DNA from: Candidatus Omnitrophota bacterium
Lineage (GTDB): Bacteria > Omnitrophota > Gorgyraeia > 2-01-FULL-45-10
DNA length: 11,874 nucleotides
NCBI GenBank assembly: GCA_030691985.1
Contig: JAUYDB010000179.1
Location: 1-11,874, forward strand
Direction of reading: 5' to 3'
Shown here: piece by piece, positions 1 to 7,227 of the stretch
How the letters are laid out: the number at the start of each line of letters is the position of its first letter
Numbering within the stretch: position 1 is the stretch's first letter
Notes under the pieces: model-generated
Database searches by the model: none
What the model was told of the DNA's origin: nothing
Seen by the model: the letters and a program-made list of their open reading frames with translations, nothing else
Position numbers and translations under genes: made by a program

Positions 1-12
1 CTATTAAGCCGT

Positions 13-75
13 GAATGGGTCTGACCTCTTTTTATGGATAGCTTGCTATGCCATAAAATGGGGTCAGACCCATTC
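13..75. repeat. Hairpin of two inverted GGGTCAGACC-type repeat copies
   Basis: Bases 13-37 and 51-75 are inverted copies of a 25-base unit that differ at two positions. The inner bases 38-42 and 45-49 (atagc/gctat) extend the pairing around a two-base loop, with one unpaired base at 50, so almost the whole stretch folds into one long hairpin. The core gggtctgacc/ggtcagaccc is close to a palindrome. This looks like a REP/BIME-type element. Such elements are often moved by RAYT (Y1 family) transposases, but none is present here, so the mobility assignment is inference. It lies downstream of plsY in the direction of transcription. Confidence 0.75.
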
Positions 76-95
76 AATGCCAAAAAATGCAGCAA

Positions 96-152
96 AAAAT
101 GGGGTCAGACCCATCCAATGAGCAGTAGACACGTTGGGTCAGACCCCATTTT
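96..152. repeat. Second inverted pair of the same GGGTCAGACC-type repeat
   Basis: Bases 96-113 (aaaatggggtcagaccca) and 135-152 (tgggtcagaccccatttt) are inverted copies with one mismatch, separated by 21 bases. They belong to the same family as the hairpin at 13-75, giving four copies in about 140 bases. The pair lies 36 bases beyond the plsY stop codon. It could limit readthrough or protect the 3' end of the message by forming a stable stem, but no run of T follows it on the minus strand, so a standard intrinsic terminator is not supported. Confidence 0.75.
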
Positions 153-188
153 CTTATAGAACTGAACTGTTACGAATCTGCTCAGTCA

Positions 189-824
189 CTATTTTTTACC
201 TGTTTTAAAAATAACGGTCTTATTTTCTTCGCCTCTTACTAATCTTTTTATGTTTTCTTTATGTTTATATATGACAACTGTACATATCAAAACGCTGAAG
301 ATAACCGTATAAACGTGGTAATTGAAGATTGCGGCTATCGCCGGAAAAAAGACAAGGGCGGCGATAGAAGCCAGCGATACATAATTAGTTATGAAAAATA
401 TAATAAGCCATATACAAATTACCGGTATAAGTAATGCCGGCGCGATTCCAATCCCAACGCCTAAAGTCGTCGCCACGCCTTTCCCGCCCCTGAATCCCGT
501 AAATACCGGCCATATATGCCCGCATACGGCCGCAAGGCCAAGAACAGAACGATAAAAATCGTAGTCCAGCTCGCTCAAAAATGAGTAAAAAAAACCGGCT
601 AGGGCTGTAACTACGAATACGCCTTTCATAACGTCAACTATAAGAGTTATCAGCGCTGGTATTTTGCCGGCGGCTCTCAATACATTGGTCGCCCCGGCGT
701 TTCCGGATCCGACCTCGCGGATATCAACCCCTTTCAAAATCTTGGTCAATACGAAACTTGTAGGCAACGAACCAATTAAATAAGAGGCAATAAATGATAA
801 GATAAACGCCGAAACAGAATTCAT
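189..824 (-). CDS. plsY: Acyl-phosphate:glycerol-3-phosphate acyltransferase PlsY
   Basis: PlsY is an integral membrane enzyme that moves an acyl group from acyl-phosphate to glycerol-3-phosphate, making lysophosphatidic acid in the first step of phospholipid synthesis. The 211 residues match the usual family length. All three conserved loops are visible: S19-P21-T22 followed by GSGNAGATN at 39-47, GHIWPVF at 102-108 with GGKG at 113-116, and NYVSLAS at 147-153. Five or more hydrophobic segments span the protein, and the tail KHKENIKRL is typical. The ATG overlaps the pgsA stop codon as ATGA, so translation is probably coupled to pgsA. It is the last gene of the lepA-lepB-pgsA-plsY run, and two phospholipid genes side by side support both assignments. 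Function is assigned with high confidence. Confidence 0.97.
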   Translation of the reverse strand: MNSVSAFILSFIASYLIGSLPTSFVLTKILKGVDIREVGSGNAGATNVLRAAGKIPALITLIVDVMKGVFVVTALAGFFYSFLSELDYDFYRSVLGLAAVCGHIWPVFTGFRGGKGVATTLGVGIGIAPALLIPVICIWLIIFFITNYVSLASIAALVFFPAIAAIFNYHVYTVIFSVLICTVVIYKHKENIKRLVRGEENKTVIFKTGKK

Positions 825-1390
825 GCCTGCCCCTGCTTTTTCAGAACCGAGTTATTCCCGCTCAATATCCTGCTCCCCTTTATAATATAATCTATGCCTG
901 ACACAACGGTCAGAAGAACTGCGAGGTTCCATACTATGTAGGAATGCCTGATCTGAGCGAGTATGCTCACTACCGTAAACATCTGAAAAAACGTAGTTAG
1001 CTTTCCCGCGATGCTCGGCGAAACTCTTAAAGCGCCTGTTATAAAATAGATGGTTACAGAACCCAAAATAATAATCACGTCCCTTGAAATGACTATTATG
1101 AAAACATAGGCGGGTAGTTTGAGGTGCGGCGGTACGCTCCCTGCCACGGAAAGACAGATATAGGCGCTTATCAGAAGAAGCTTATCCGCCATCGGATCAA
1201 GTATCGTTCCAAGCTCTGTCTTTTGATTAAATTGCCTCGCTATAAAACCGTCTATACCGTCAGAGATCGTGGCCGCTATAAATAGAATAAGCGCGATGGT
1301 TGTTTTTGAATAAACTATCGCGGCTATAAAAAACGGAATGAGTATGATCCTCGCGATCGATATCTTGTTAGCTAAATTCATCTGCCCCAT
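821..1390 (-). CDS. pgsA: CDP-diacylglycerol--glycerol-3-phosphate 3-phosphatidyltransferase
   Basis: This CDP-alcohol phosphatidyltransferase most likely makes phosphatidylglycerol-phosphate from CDP-diacylglycerol and glycerol-3-phosphate at the membrane. The family signature DG-x2-AR-x8-G-x3-D-x3-D is complete: D44, D47, G48, A51, R52, G61, D65 and D69. The 189-residue length and several hydrophobic helices fit PgsA. The N-terminal NLANKISIAR segment resembles the usual NLPNxLTxxR start. A second ATG at codon 4 would match the family start better, but a clear AAGGAG site lies five bases before the first ATG and includes the end of the lepB stop codon, so I keep the first. It follows lepB after nine bases and overlaps plsY by four. 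Other CDP-alcohol transferases, such as phosphatidylserine or cardiolipin synthases of this fold, are less likely given length and context. Confidence 0.93.
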   Translation of the reverse strand: MGQMNLANKISIARIILIPFFIAAIVYSKTTIALILFIAATISDGIDGFIARQFNQKTELGTILDPMADKLLLISAYICLSVAGSVPPHLKLPAYVFIIVISRDVIIILGSVTIYFITGALRVSPSIAGKLTTFFQMFTVVSILAQIRHSYIVWNLAVLLTVVSGIDYIIKGSRILSGNNSVLKKQGQA

Positions 1391-1399
1391 GAATGCTCC

Positions 1400-1990
1400 T
1401 TACCTTATCATCCTCATCCGGTTAAGCGGCCAATACAGTATCACTGCCTTACCTATGAAATTCTTTTTCGGCACAAAACCCCAGTACCGCGAATCTCTTG
1501 AATTTCCGCTGTTGTCGCCTAAAGTATAATAACAACCTTCCGGGACTTTGACCTGTTGGCCTTCTTTTCCATAGCCTCCGGCATTAAGGTAATAAATCGA
1601 ACTGATAGACGGATTGGCGTCAATGGTTTTACCGTTTATATATATCTTCCCCTGCCTTATTTCTACCGTCTCGCCGCTCACCGCTATAAGCCTCTTCACA
1701 AAATCCTTCTTCGGGTCTTCAGGCGAAACAAAGACTATTATATCGCCCCTCTTCGGCTCTCTAAAAGACGGGATGGGAAGCTTGAGATTTATGAACGGCA
1801 CTCTCGAACTATAGAGAAACTTGTTTACAAATATCCTATCCCCTACTTCAAACGCGGGTATCATCGACCCGGAAGGTATCTTGAACGCCTGGATAAAGAA
1901 AGTCTGTATAAATAACGCGAGCGCTAAAGCCACTATCAGGGCATCCCGCCATTCTTTTATCTCTGCCTTTATTCTTGAGTTCATGACCAT
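1400..1990 (-). CDS. lepB: Signal peptidase I
   Basis: Signal peptidase I removes N-terminal signal peptides from exported proteins with a Ser/Lys catalytic pair. One N-terminal membrane anchor is seen at about residues 16-36. It is followed by PSGSM at 39-43, where S42 is the expected nucleophile, and by DFVKR with K99 as the expected general base. The GDNSGNSRDSR box near the C-terminus is also intact. At 196 residues it is a compact form, as in many Gram-positive and candidate-phylum bacteria, without the large insertion and second membrane helix of the E. coli enzyme. The ATG is preceded by GAGGTG at good spacing; another ATG lies two codons later. It sits downstream of lepA, as in the classical lepA-lepB pairing, but a heptamer-repeat hairpin separates the two genes. 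Confidence 0.97.
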   Translation of the reverse strand: MVMNSRIKAEIKEWRDALIVALALALFIQTFFIQAFKIPSGSMIPAFEVGDRIFVNKFLYSSRVPFINLKLPIPSFREPKRGDIIVFVSPEDPKKDFVKRLIAVSGETVEIRQGKIYINGKTIDANPSISSIYYLNAGGYGKEGQQVKVPEGCYYTLGDNSGNSRDSRYWGFVPKKNFIGKAVILYWPLNRMRMIR

Positions 1991-2026
1991 GTTTTCACCT
2001 CGTTATAGCAGCGGGCTTGCGACACT

Positions 2027-2109
2027 TTTAGCGTATAGCGGATAGCGTTTAGCGTATAGGAGAGTTGCACGACTTACTATCCGCTATACGCTAACCGCTA
2101 AACGCTAAA
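2027..2109. repeat. Inverted heptamer array, TAGCG family, copy 1
   Basis: The left arm (2027-2061) is five tandem 7-base units of the form NNTAGCG, the last one degenerate. The right arm (2076-2109) is the same unit on the other strand (CGCTANN). The 18-mer TTAGCGTATAGCGGATAG at 2028-2045 pairs perfectly with 2077-2094. The element starts 29 bases after the lepA stop codon in transcription order and ends 36 bases before the lepB start codon. The same core is present at 11737-11803, and the adjoining bases ttgttg are also shared. It would form a strong RNA stem in a lepA-lepB transcript. No T run follows on the minus strand. Confidence 0.85.
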
Positions 2110-2138
2110 CTTGTTGTTTGACTGGTGTTCGACTCGAG

Positions 2139-3932
2139 CTACGCTTTTAGGGCCGCGAAGAAGGCCTCCTGCGGGATCTCGATCTTGCCGAACTGCTTCA
2201 TCCTCTTCTTGCCTTCCTTTTGTTTTTCCCAAAGCTTGCGTTTTCTTGTTATGTCACCGCCGTAGCACTTCGCGGTAACGTTTTTGCCGACAGCCTTTAT
2301 CGTTTCGCGGGCTATAATCTGACCGCCGACGGCTGCCTGCAGGATGATCTGAAAAAGATGCCTCGGGATCGTCTCCTTAAGCTTCTCGATTATCGCGCGG
2401 CCCTTCACGTATGCCTTGTCCTTATAAATTAACGACGAAAAGGCATCGTATACCTCGCCGTTTATCAATATGTCAAGTTTAACGACTTGAGTCCGCCTGT
2501 AGTCCAAAAGCTCGTAGTCGAGCGAGCCGTAGCCCCGCGTGACGGATTTTATCCTGTCATAAAAATCGACTATTATCTCCGACAGCGGAAGATCGTACAC
2601 TATTTTTGCCCTGTTTTCATCAAGGTATTCTGTCGATACATATTGCCCCCTTCTCGATTCGGAAAGCTCCAGGATGTTCCCGATGCGCTCTTTCGGTGTA
2701 ATTATAAACGCCCTGACATACGGTTCTTTCGCCTCGTCAACGTCCGCAAGGACGGGGAGTTTCAACGGGTTATCTATATCTACAAGTTCGCCGTTTTTCA
2801 TCTTTATCTTATATATGACGCTCGGGGTCGTGACAACGAGATTTAAGTCGAATTCCCGCTCGAGCCTTTCCTGGACGATCTCCATGTGTAAAAGGCCGAG
2901 GAAGCCGCACCGGAACCCCATCCCCAAAGATACGGATTTTTCCGGTTCATATAATAATGAGGCATCGGAGAGCCTCAGCTTTTCAATAGCCTCTTTAAGC
3001 GCCTGAAAATCGGCGGAATTTGCCGGATATATCCCGCTGAAGACCATGGGCTGGACTTTTTTGTAGCCCGCAAGCGGCGCCTGGGCAGGCAACTCGGCAT
3101 CAGTGACCGTATCGCCTATGGAAATTTCGCGCGCGTCCCTGATATTACAGGTTATGTAGCCGACTTCTCCGCAGGAAAGCTCTTCAATCTGTTCCTGAGC
3201 GGGGTTAAATATCCCGACTTCCTGTACCTCATAGAAACTCTTGCTTGACATCATCTGTATCTTCATGCCTTTTCGGATCTTTCCGTTCATAAGCCGTAAA
3301 AGTATGACGACGCCTTTGTACGCATCGAATCTTGAATCGAATATCAGGGCCTGGAGGGGATTTGTGACCTCGCCGCTCGGCGCGGGAACCATCTTCACGA
3401 TTGCCTCGAGTATTTCAGCCGTCCCTATCCCCTGTTTCGCGCTCGCAAGTATAATATCAAGGTTATCAAGCCCCAATATGCCCGATATCTCATGTCGGAC
3501 CCTGTCTATCTGGGCATTGGCGAGATCGATCTTGTTTATGACAGGAATGATAACGAGGTTGTGCTCCATGGCAAGGTACAGGTTTGCGACTGTTTGCGCC
3601 TCGACGCCCTGGACGGCATCGACTACAAGTAGAGCGCCTTCGCAGGCGCCGATAGACTTAGAAACCTCGTAGGTAAAATCGACGTGCCCCGGCGTATCTA
3701 TAAGGTTCAGCACATAAGTATTGCCGTCGTTCGATTTATAGTTTATCCTGACGGCGCTGGCCTTGATGGTGATGCCGCGCTCTCTTTCAAGATCCATGTC
3801 ATCAAGGATCTGATCATGGAAATTGCGTTCGCTTATTGTGCCGGTGAATTGGAGAATCCTGTCGGCGAGCGTTGATTTTCCATGATCTATGTGCGCGATT
3901 ATCGAAAAGTTCCGTATCAGTGACTTGTCCAT
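2139..3932 (-). CDS. lepA: Elongation factor 4 (LepA), ribosomal back-translocation GTPase
   Basis: LepA is a translational GTPase related to EF-G that acts on stalled or mis-translocated ribosomes and has been linked to ribosome assembly. The GTPase motifs are all present: AHIDHGKST at 13-21, RGITIK with T55, DTPGH at 79-83, NKID at 133-136 and SAK at 164-166. The EF-G-like domains II, III and V follow, then the LepA-specific C-terminal domain (YGGDITRKRKLWEKQKEGKKR). The 597 residues equal the usual length of about 600. No convincing Shine-Dalgarno sequence precedes the ATG; the bases before it read gactaaact. Since the N-terminus MDKSLIRNFSIIAHID matches the family, the start is still likely right. 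It lies 55 bases after the phosphohexomutase gene and upstream of lepB. Confidence 0.98.
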   Translation of the reverse strand: MDKSLIRNFSIIAHIDHGKSTLADRILQFTGTISERNFHDQILDDMDLERERGITIKASAVRINYKSNDGNTYVLNLIDTPGHVDFTYEVSKSIGACEGALLVVDAVQGVEAQTVANLYLAMEHNLVIIPVINKIDLANAQIDRVRHEISGILGLDNLDIILASAKQGIGTAEILEAIVKMVPAPSGEVTNPLQALIFDSRFDAYKGVVILLRLMNGKIRKGMKIQMMSSKSFYEVQEVGIFNPAQEQIEELSCGEVGYITCNIRDAREISIGDTVTDAELPAQAPLAGYKKVQPMVFSGIYPANSADFQALKEAIEKLRLSDASLLYEPEKSVSLGMGFRCGFLGLLHMEIVQERLEREFDLNLVVTTPSVIYKIKMKNGELVDIDNPLKLPVLADVDEAKEPYVRAFIITPKERIGNILELSESRRGQYVSTEYLDENRAKIVYDLPLSEIIVDFYDRIKSVTRGYGSLDYELLDYRRTQVVKLDILINGEVYDAFSSLIYKDKAYVKGRAIIEKLKETIPRHLFQIILQAAVGGQIIARETIKAVGKNVTAKCYGGDITRKRKLWEKQKEGKKRMKQFGKIEIPQEAFFAALKA

Positions 3933-3987
3933 AGTTTAGTCGAAAAACTCAGGTTTCGTTATCGGTAGTCCGTCCCTCGATTTCCTC

Positions 3988-5409
3988 TCATATCTTATAC
4001 GCTAAATCTTTGCCGAACTTAAGAATCGCCAGAGCCCTCTTCTCGCTCGAGGCCTCCGAGTATATCCTCAAAATCGGTTCGGTCCCGGAGAGCCTCATCA
4101 TAAGCCATGACGAATCCTCGCAGATAAACTTATACCCGTCGGCAGTCCTGACGCCGATGACCTTCTTGCCCAAAATATCTTCAGGCGGGTCTGTCTTCAA
4201 AAGCTCCATGAGTTTCTGCTTCTTATCATCCGGATATTTTACGTCGAGCCTTCTATATTCATATGTGCCGTATTCCTTATCTATGGATTTGAGTATTGCC
4301 ATTATCTTCTTCTTTCTCGCAGCCATCATCTCCAGGATGAGCAGCCCTGAAAGGATGCCGTCCCTTTCAGGTATAGAATTTTTGAACGCCACGCCGCCCG
4401 TCTCTTCGCCGCCTATAAGGATGTCTTCTTTCAGCATAAGATCGCATATATATTTGAAACCGACCTGCGTCTCGTATGTTTTGAGGCCGTATTTTTTGCA
4501 TATTTTATCTATGAGGAACGTCCCGCAAAGAGTCTGGACAACGCCGCCCCTCATCTTCCTATCCTCTAAGAGATGCAGGAAAAGAAGCGTCATAACCTTA
4601 TGTCCTGTCAGAAGCTTGCCGTTGGGAAGCGCTATCCCCAGCCTGTCCGCGTCGCCATCGGTGGCTATCCCGATATCGTATTTATATTTTCTGACCTTAT
4701 CCGCGAGCTCCTTTAAGTTCGGCATTATAGGCTCGGGATTTATGCCGCCAAAACCCGGATTATTCTCGTTATGTATCGTGTCTATCTTACACCTGCCTCC
4801 TTTTAAAATTTGAGCGATATAATCGCCCCCTGTCCCGTACATCGAATCGACCAGGACTTTGAGACGGGCTCTCTTAAGCAATTTTATATCCGCGTATCTC
4901 TTTATAAACGCGATATGCGGAGGCACTATATTCTCAATTTCTATCGCGCCTTTTGATTTCAATTCACCCAGGGGCAAATACCGCGCGGGGTTCTTCCCTA
5001 AATACGATTCGAATCTGGCTGTTATATCAGGGCCTGCCGAGCCTCCGTAATAGGCCTTGAATTTTATTCCGTTATATGCCGCGGGGTTGTGGCTTGCGGT
5101 TATCATCACGCCGCCGATAAGCCCTCTATCCTTTATGGTGAAACTCACCGACGGGGTCGGTGTAGGCCTGTCGGCAAGGATCGTCTTAATGCCGTTTGAG
5201 GCAAGCACGCAACTGACGAGCTCCGCGTACTTACCCGAAAGAAATCTTGTGTCGTAGCCGACAACGGCTTTATCATCTCTCACTTTTATAGCCCGGCCGT
5301 CATTATTTATATAATCCGCGATGGCCTGCGCCGCCTTCTTGACATTATCAAACGTGAAGTCCTCGCTTATCACTGCCCTCCAGCCATCGGTACCGAATTT
5401 TATGCCCAT
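3988..5409 (-). CDS. Phosphoglucomutase/phosphomannomutase family protein
   Basis: This alpha-D-phosphohexomutase interconverts sugar 1- and 6-phosphates through a phosphoserine intermediate. The active-site loop TASHNP places the phosphoserine at S106. The metal-binding loop DGDADR is at 251-256, the sugar-specificity loop GEETGG at 334-339, and the phosphate-binding loop RLSGTEP at 439-445. The 473 residues cover all four domains. The GEETGG loop fits glucose or mannose phosphates more than glucosamine (GlmM) substrates. The guanylyltransferase encoded at 9560-10522 needs mannose-1-phosphate, so phosphomannomutase activity is plausible, but sequence alone cannot separate PGM from PMM. The ATG has a good GGGAGGAAG site. 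It follows rpe across a GGTCT-type heptamer hairpin. Confidence 0.93.
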   Translation of the reverse strand: MGIKFGTDGWRAVISEDFTFDNVKKAAQAIADYINNDGRAIKVRDDKAVVGYDTRFLSGKYAELVSCVLASNGIKTILADRPTPTPSVSFTIKDRGLIGGVMITASHNPAAYNGIKFKAYYGGSAGPDITARFESYLGKNPARYLPLGELKSKGAIEIENIVPPHIAFIKRYADIKLLKRARLKVLVDSMYGTGGDYIAQILKGGRCKIDTIHNENNPGFGGINPEPIMPNLKELADKVRKYKYDIGIATDGDADRLGIALPNGKLLTGHKVMTLLFLHLLEDRKMRGGVVQTLCGTFLIDKICKKYGLKTYETQVGFKYICDLMLKEDILIGGEETGGVAFKNSIPERDGILSGLLILEMMAARKKKIMAILKSIDKEYGTYEYRRLDVKYPDDKKQKLMELLKTDPPEDILGKKVIGVRTADGYKFICEDSSWLMMRLSGTEPILRIYSEASSEKRALAILKFGKDLAYKI

Positions 5410-5430
5410 TTAACTTCCTCCCTCAATTTA

Positions 5431-5501
5431 GACCAGAGACCGTAGACCAGAGACCGTAGACCTTATAGGTCTGTGGTCTTTGGTCTGTGGTCTACGGTCT
5501 G
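5431..5501. repeat. Inverted heptamer array, GGTCT family
   Basis: The left arm (5432-5462) reads as alternating ACCAGAG and ACCGTAG heptamers. The right arm (5468-5501) is five heptamers of the form GGTCTNN. Bases 5437-5448 pair perfectly with 5489-5500, and the stem continues with a few mismatches towards a short AT loop (ttata at 5463-5467). The element starts seven bases after the rpe stop codon in transcription order and ends 21 bases before the start of the phosphohexomutase gene. Its sequence is unrelated to the TAGCG arrays at 2027 and 11737, but the 7-base period, inverted arms and post-stop position are the same. Confidence 0.85.
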
Positions 5502-5507
5502 ACATGC

Positions 5508-6143
5508 TTATCCTCTCAGCCGCCTTATGGCTTCCGCGTAATTTTTACTGCCGAACACCGAGGTGCCGGCAACAAGAATGTTCGCGCCGCTTTTAACCGC
5601 TTCAGGAGCGTTTGCCTCATTTATCCCGCCATCGACTTGAATATCCTTCTTAAAAATTTTGCGCAACTCCTCGATTTTGGGCAGGCAATCGAGCATGAAC
5701 TCCTGGCCTCCGAAACCCGGCTCTACCGTCATTACGAGCGCCATGTCAACCATCGCGAGTACCGGAGCTATTCTTTTGCAATCCGTCTTTGGCCTTATCG
5801 ATACCCCGACTTTCTTTTTAAAATATCTTATCAATTTAATCATCTCTTTCGGATCATCCTCGGCCTCTATGTGGAAAGTTATTATATCGCTGCCTGCCCT
5901 GATAAAACTCTCCACATATTTTTCCGGGTTTGCGATCATGAGGTGAACGTCGATCGGAAGCCTCGTTACCGGCCTTATCGATTTTACGACGCACACTCCC
6001 ATTGTAATATTGTCAACGAAATGGCCATCCATTACATCGCAGTGTATCCAGTCGGCGCCGGCCTTTTCGACGGCCTTTATCTCCTCGCCTAATTTTGAAA
6101 AGTCAGCCGATAATATGCTCGGCGCAATCAGGACTCTTGACAT
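5508..6143 (-). CDS. rpe: Ribulose-phosphate 3-epimerase
   Basis: Rpe interconverts ribulose-5-phosphate and xylulose-5-phosphate in the pentose phosphate pathway, in the cytosol, as a metal-dependent TIM barrel. The expected metal ligands are visible: H34 and D36 in HCDVMDGHFV, H67 in DVHLM, and D171 in VDGGI, with D36 and D171 also serving as the acid/base pair. The N-terminal APSILSADF and the EPGFGGQ loop at 141-147 are characteristic; E141 replaces the more usual N of NPGFGGQ. At 211 residues it is slightly shorter than typical but complete. The ATG has a purine-rich GAAGGGGGAAGAAG site directly upstream. It follows the M50 protease gene after 34 bases and precedes the phosphohexomutase gene. 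Confidence 0.97.
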   Translation of the reverse strand: MSRVLIAPSILSADFSKLGEEIKAVEKAGADWIHCDVMDGHFVDNITMGVCVVKSIRPVTRLPIDVHLMIANPEKYVESFIRAGSDIITFHIEAEDDPKEMIKLIRYFKKKVGVSIRPKTDCKRIAPVLAMVDMALVMTVEPGFGGQEFMLDCLPKIEELRKIFKKDIQVDGGINEANAPEAVKSGANILVAGTSVFGSKNYAEAIRRLRG

Positions 6144-6177
6144 CTTCTTCCCCCTTCAAAAGCTAAAATATTTTGTG

Positions 6178-7227
6178 TCACCCTCGCTGCGACATCATAG
6201 CGTAAACCCTGCCTATATCCTCGAGCGTTATGACACCTGCCACTTTGCCATCCCTCATTACCGGCAATGCCCTAATGCCTTTGTCATTCATTATGTTCTG
6301 CGCTTTCAATATCGCGTCGGTTGAGTTGACTTTCGGAAAACTTGTCCGCATTACATCCTTGACCGGCCGATCCATGCCGAAAGAGTGAATGCCGGCCATT
6401 ATATCCTGCCTGGTGGCGAAACCGCAAAAAAAGCCGTTCTCGACTACCGGAAAATCCTCCTGGTGTGAATGAAACATCAGCTCGAGGACCTTCGAAAGCG
6501 CTGTGCCTTTGTCCAGGGTTATAAAGTCGCGAGGCAGTATATCGCGAACCATGAATTTTTTCAAGTTTTCTTTTACGTCTTGCTGCAGTTCTTCGCCGGA
6601 CGCCGCAGTGTATATGAACACGGCTATTATTATCAGCATAATGTTAAACCTGACGATCCCGAAGTAAGCGAATATGAGCGAAAAGACATGCCCGAAGATT
6701 ACGGCAATCTTGGTGGCCTTCCGGTAACCCATCTTTATCGCGAGCAGGGCCCGCAGGATCCTCCCGCCATCCATCGGAAAAGCCGGCAAAAGATTGAAGG
6801 CCGCGAGCATAAGATTAAGCCAGTAGACGTAGGCCAGCGTAGACGGCCATGTCAGGGTGGACGGGTTAAAAAACGCTTCGGTCCCAAGGAGCGCCTTGAG
6901 CGGAAAAAAGAACACGACTATGATGCCCAGGTTAGATAATGGCCCGGCGACGGAGATCGCGAGTTCCTGCATCGGCCTTTCCGGTATTTTCGCCATCGAC
7001 GCAAGCCCTCCTATCGGAAAGAGCGTTATCTCGCGCGTCTTTATCCCGAAACGCATTGCCACAAGGCTATGGCACAGCTCATGAAGCGTAACGAAGAAGA
7101 AGACCGCGATAACCAACGCAAGCCATTTAATCCCTCCTGTCACCGCGAACAGAAGCAGCAGGAAAAAAGTCATGTGTATGTTTATCGATATGCCTAATAT
7201 CCTGAACAGCCTTATTGAGCCTCTCAT
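6178..7227 (-). CDS. M50-family site-2-type membrane metalloprotease with two CBS domains
   Basis: This is an intramembrane zinc protease of the site-2 protease class, which cleaves substrates within or near the membrane. The zinc site is complete: HELCH at 49-53 in the second hydrophobic segment gives two histidines and the catalytic E50, and NLLPAFPMDGGR at 145-156 gives the third ligand D153. About six hydrophobic segments cover residues 17-212. Two CBS domains follow at about 227-282 and 289-346; these usually bind adenine nucleotides and could regulate the protease by energy state, as proposed for SpoIVFB-like enzymes. No PDZ domain is seen, unlike RseP. The start codon overlaps the M16 stop codon as ATGA and has little Shine-Dalgarno sequence of its own, which suggests coupled translation. 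The substrate is unknown. Confidence 0.93.
   Translation of the reverse strand: MRGSIRLFRILGISINIHMTFFLLLLFAVTGGIKWLALVIAVFFFVTLHELCHSLVAMRFGIKTREITLFPIGGLASMAKIPERPMQELAISVAGPLSNLGIIVVFFFPLKALLGTEAFFNPSTLTWPSTLAYVYWLNLMLAAFNLLPAFPMDGGRILRALLAIKMGYRKATKIAVIFGHVFSLIFAYFGIVRFNIMLIIIAVFIYTAASGEELQQDVKENLKKFMVRDILPRDFITLDKGTALSKVLELMFHSHQEDFPVVENGFFCGFATRQDIMAGIHSFGMDRPVKDVMRTSFPKVNSTDAILKAQNIMNDKGIRALPVMRDGKVAGVITLEDIGRVYAMMSQRG

Noticed and set aside
2027..2109. CRISPR array or intrinsic terminator at the heptamer repeats
   Set aside because: Units are contiguous 7-mers without spacers, and no T run follows the stem on the minus strand.
4010..4813. 267-codon plus-strand open frame opposite the phosphohexomutase gene
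   Set aside because: It lies wholly inside a gene with intact catalytic motifs and shows no recognisable motif of its own; it is an antisense shadow.
5487..6092. 201-codon plus-strand open frame opposite rpe
   Set aside because: The rpe frame carries all metal ligands and family motifs; the opposite frame has no family signature.
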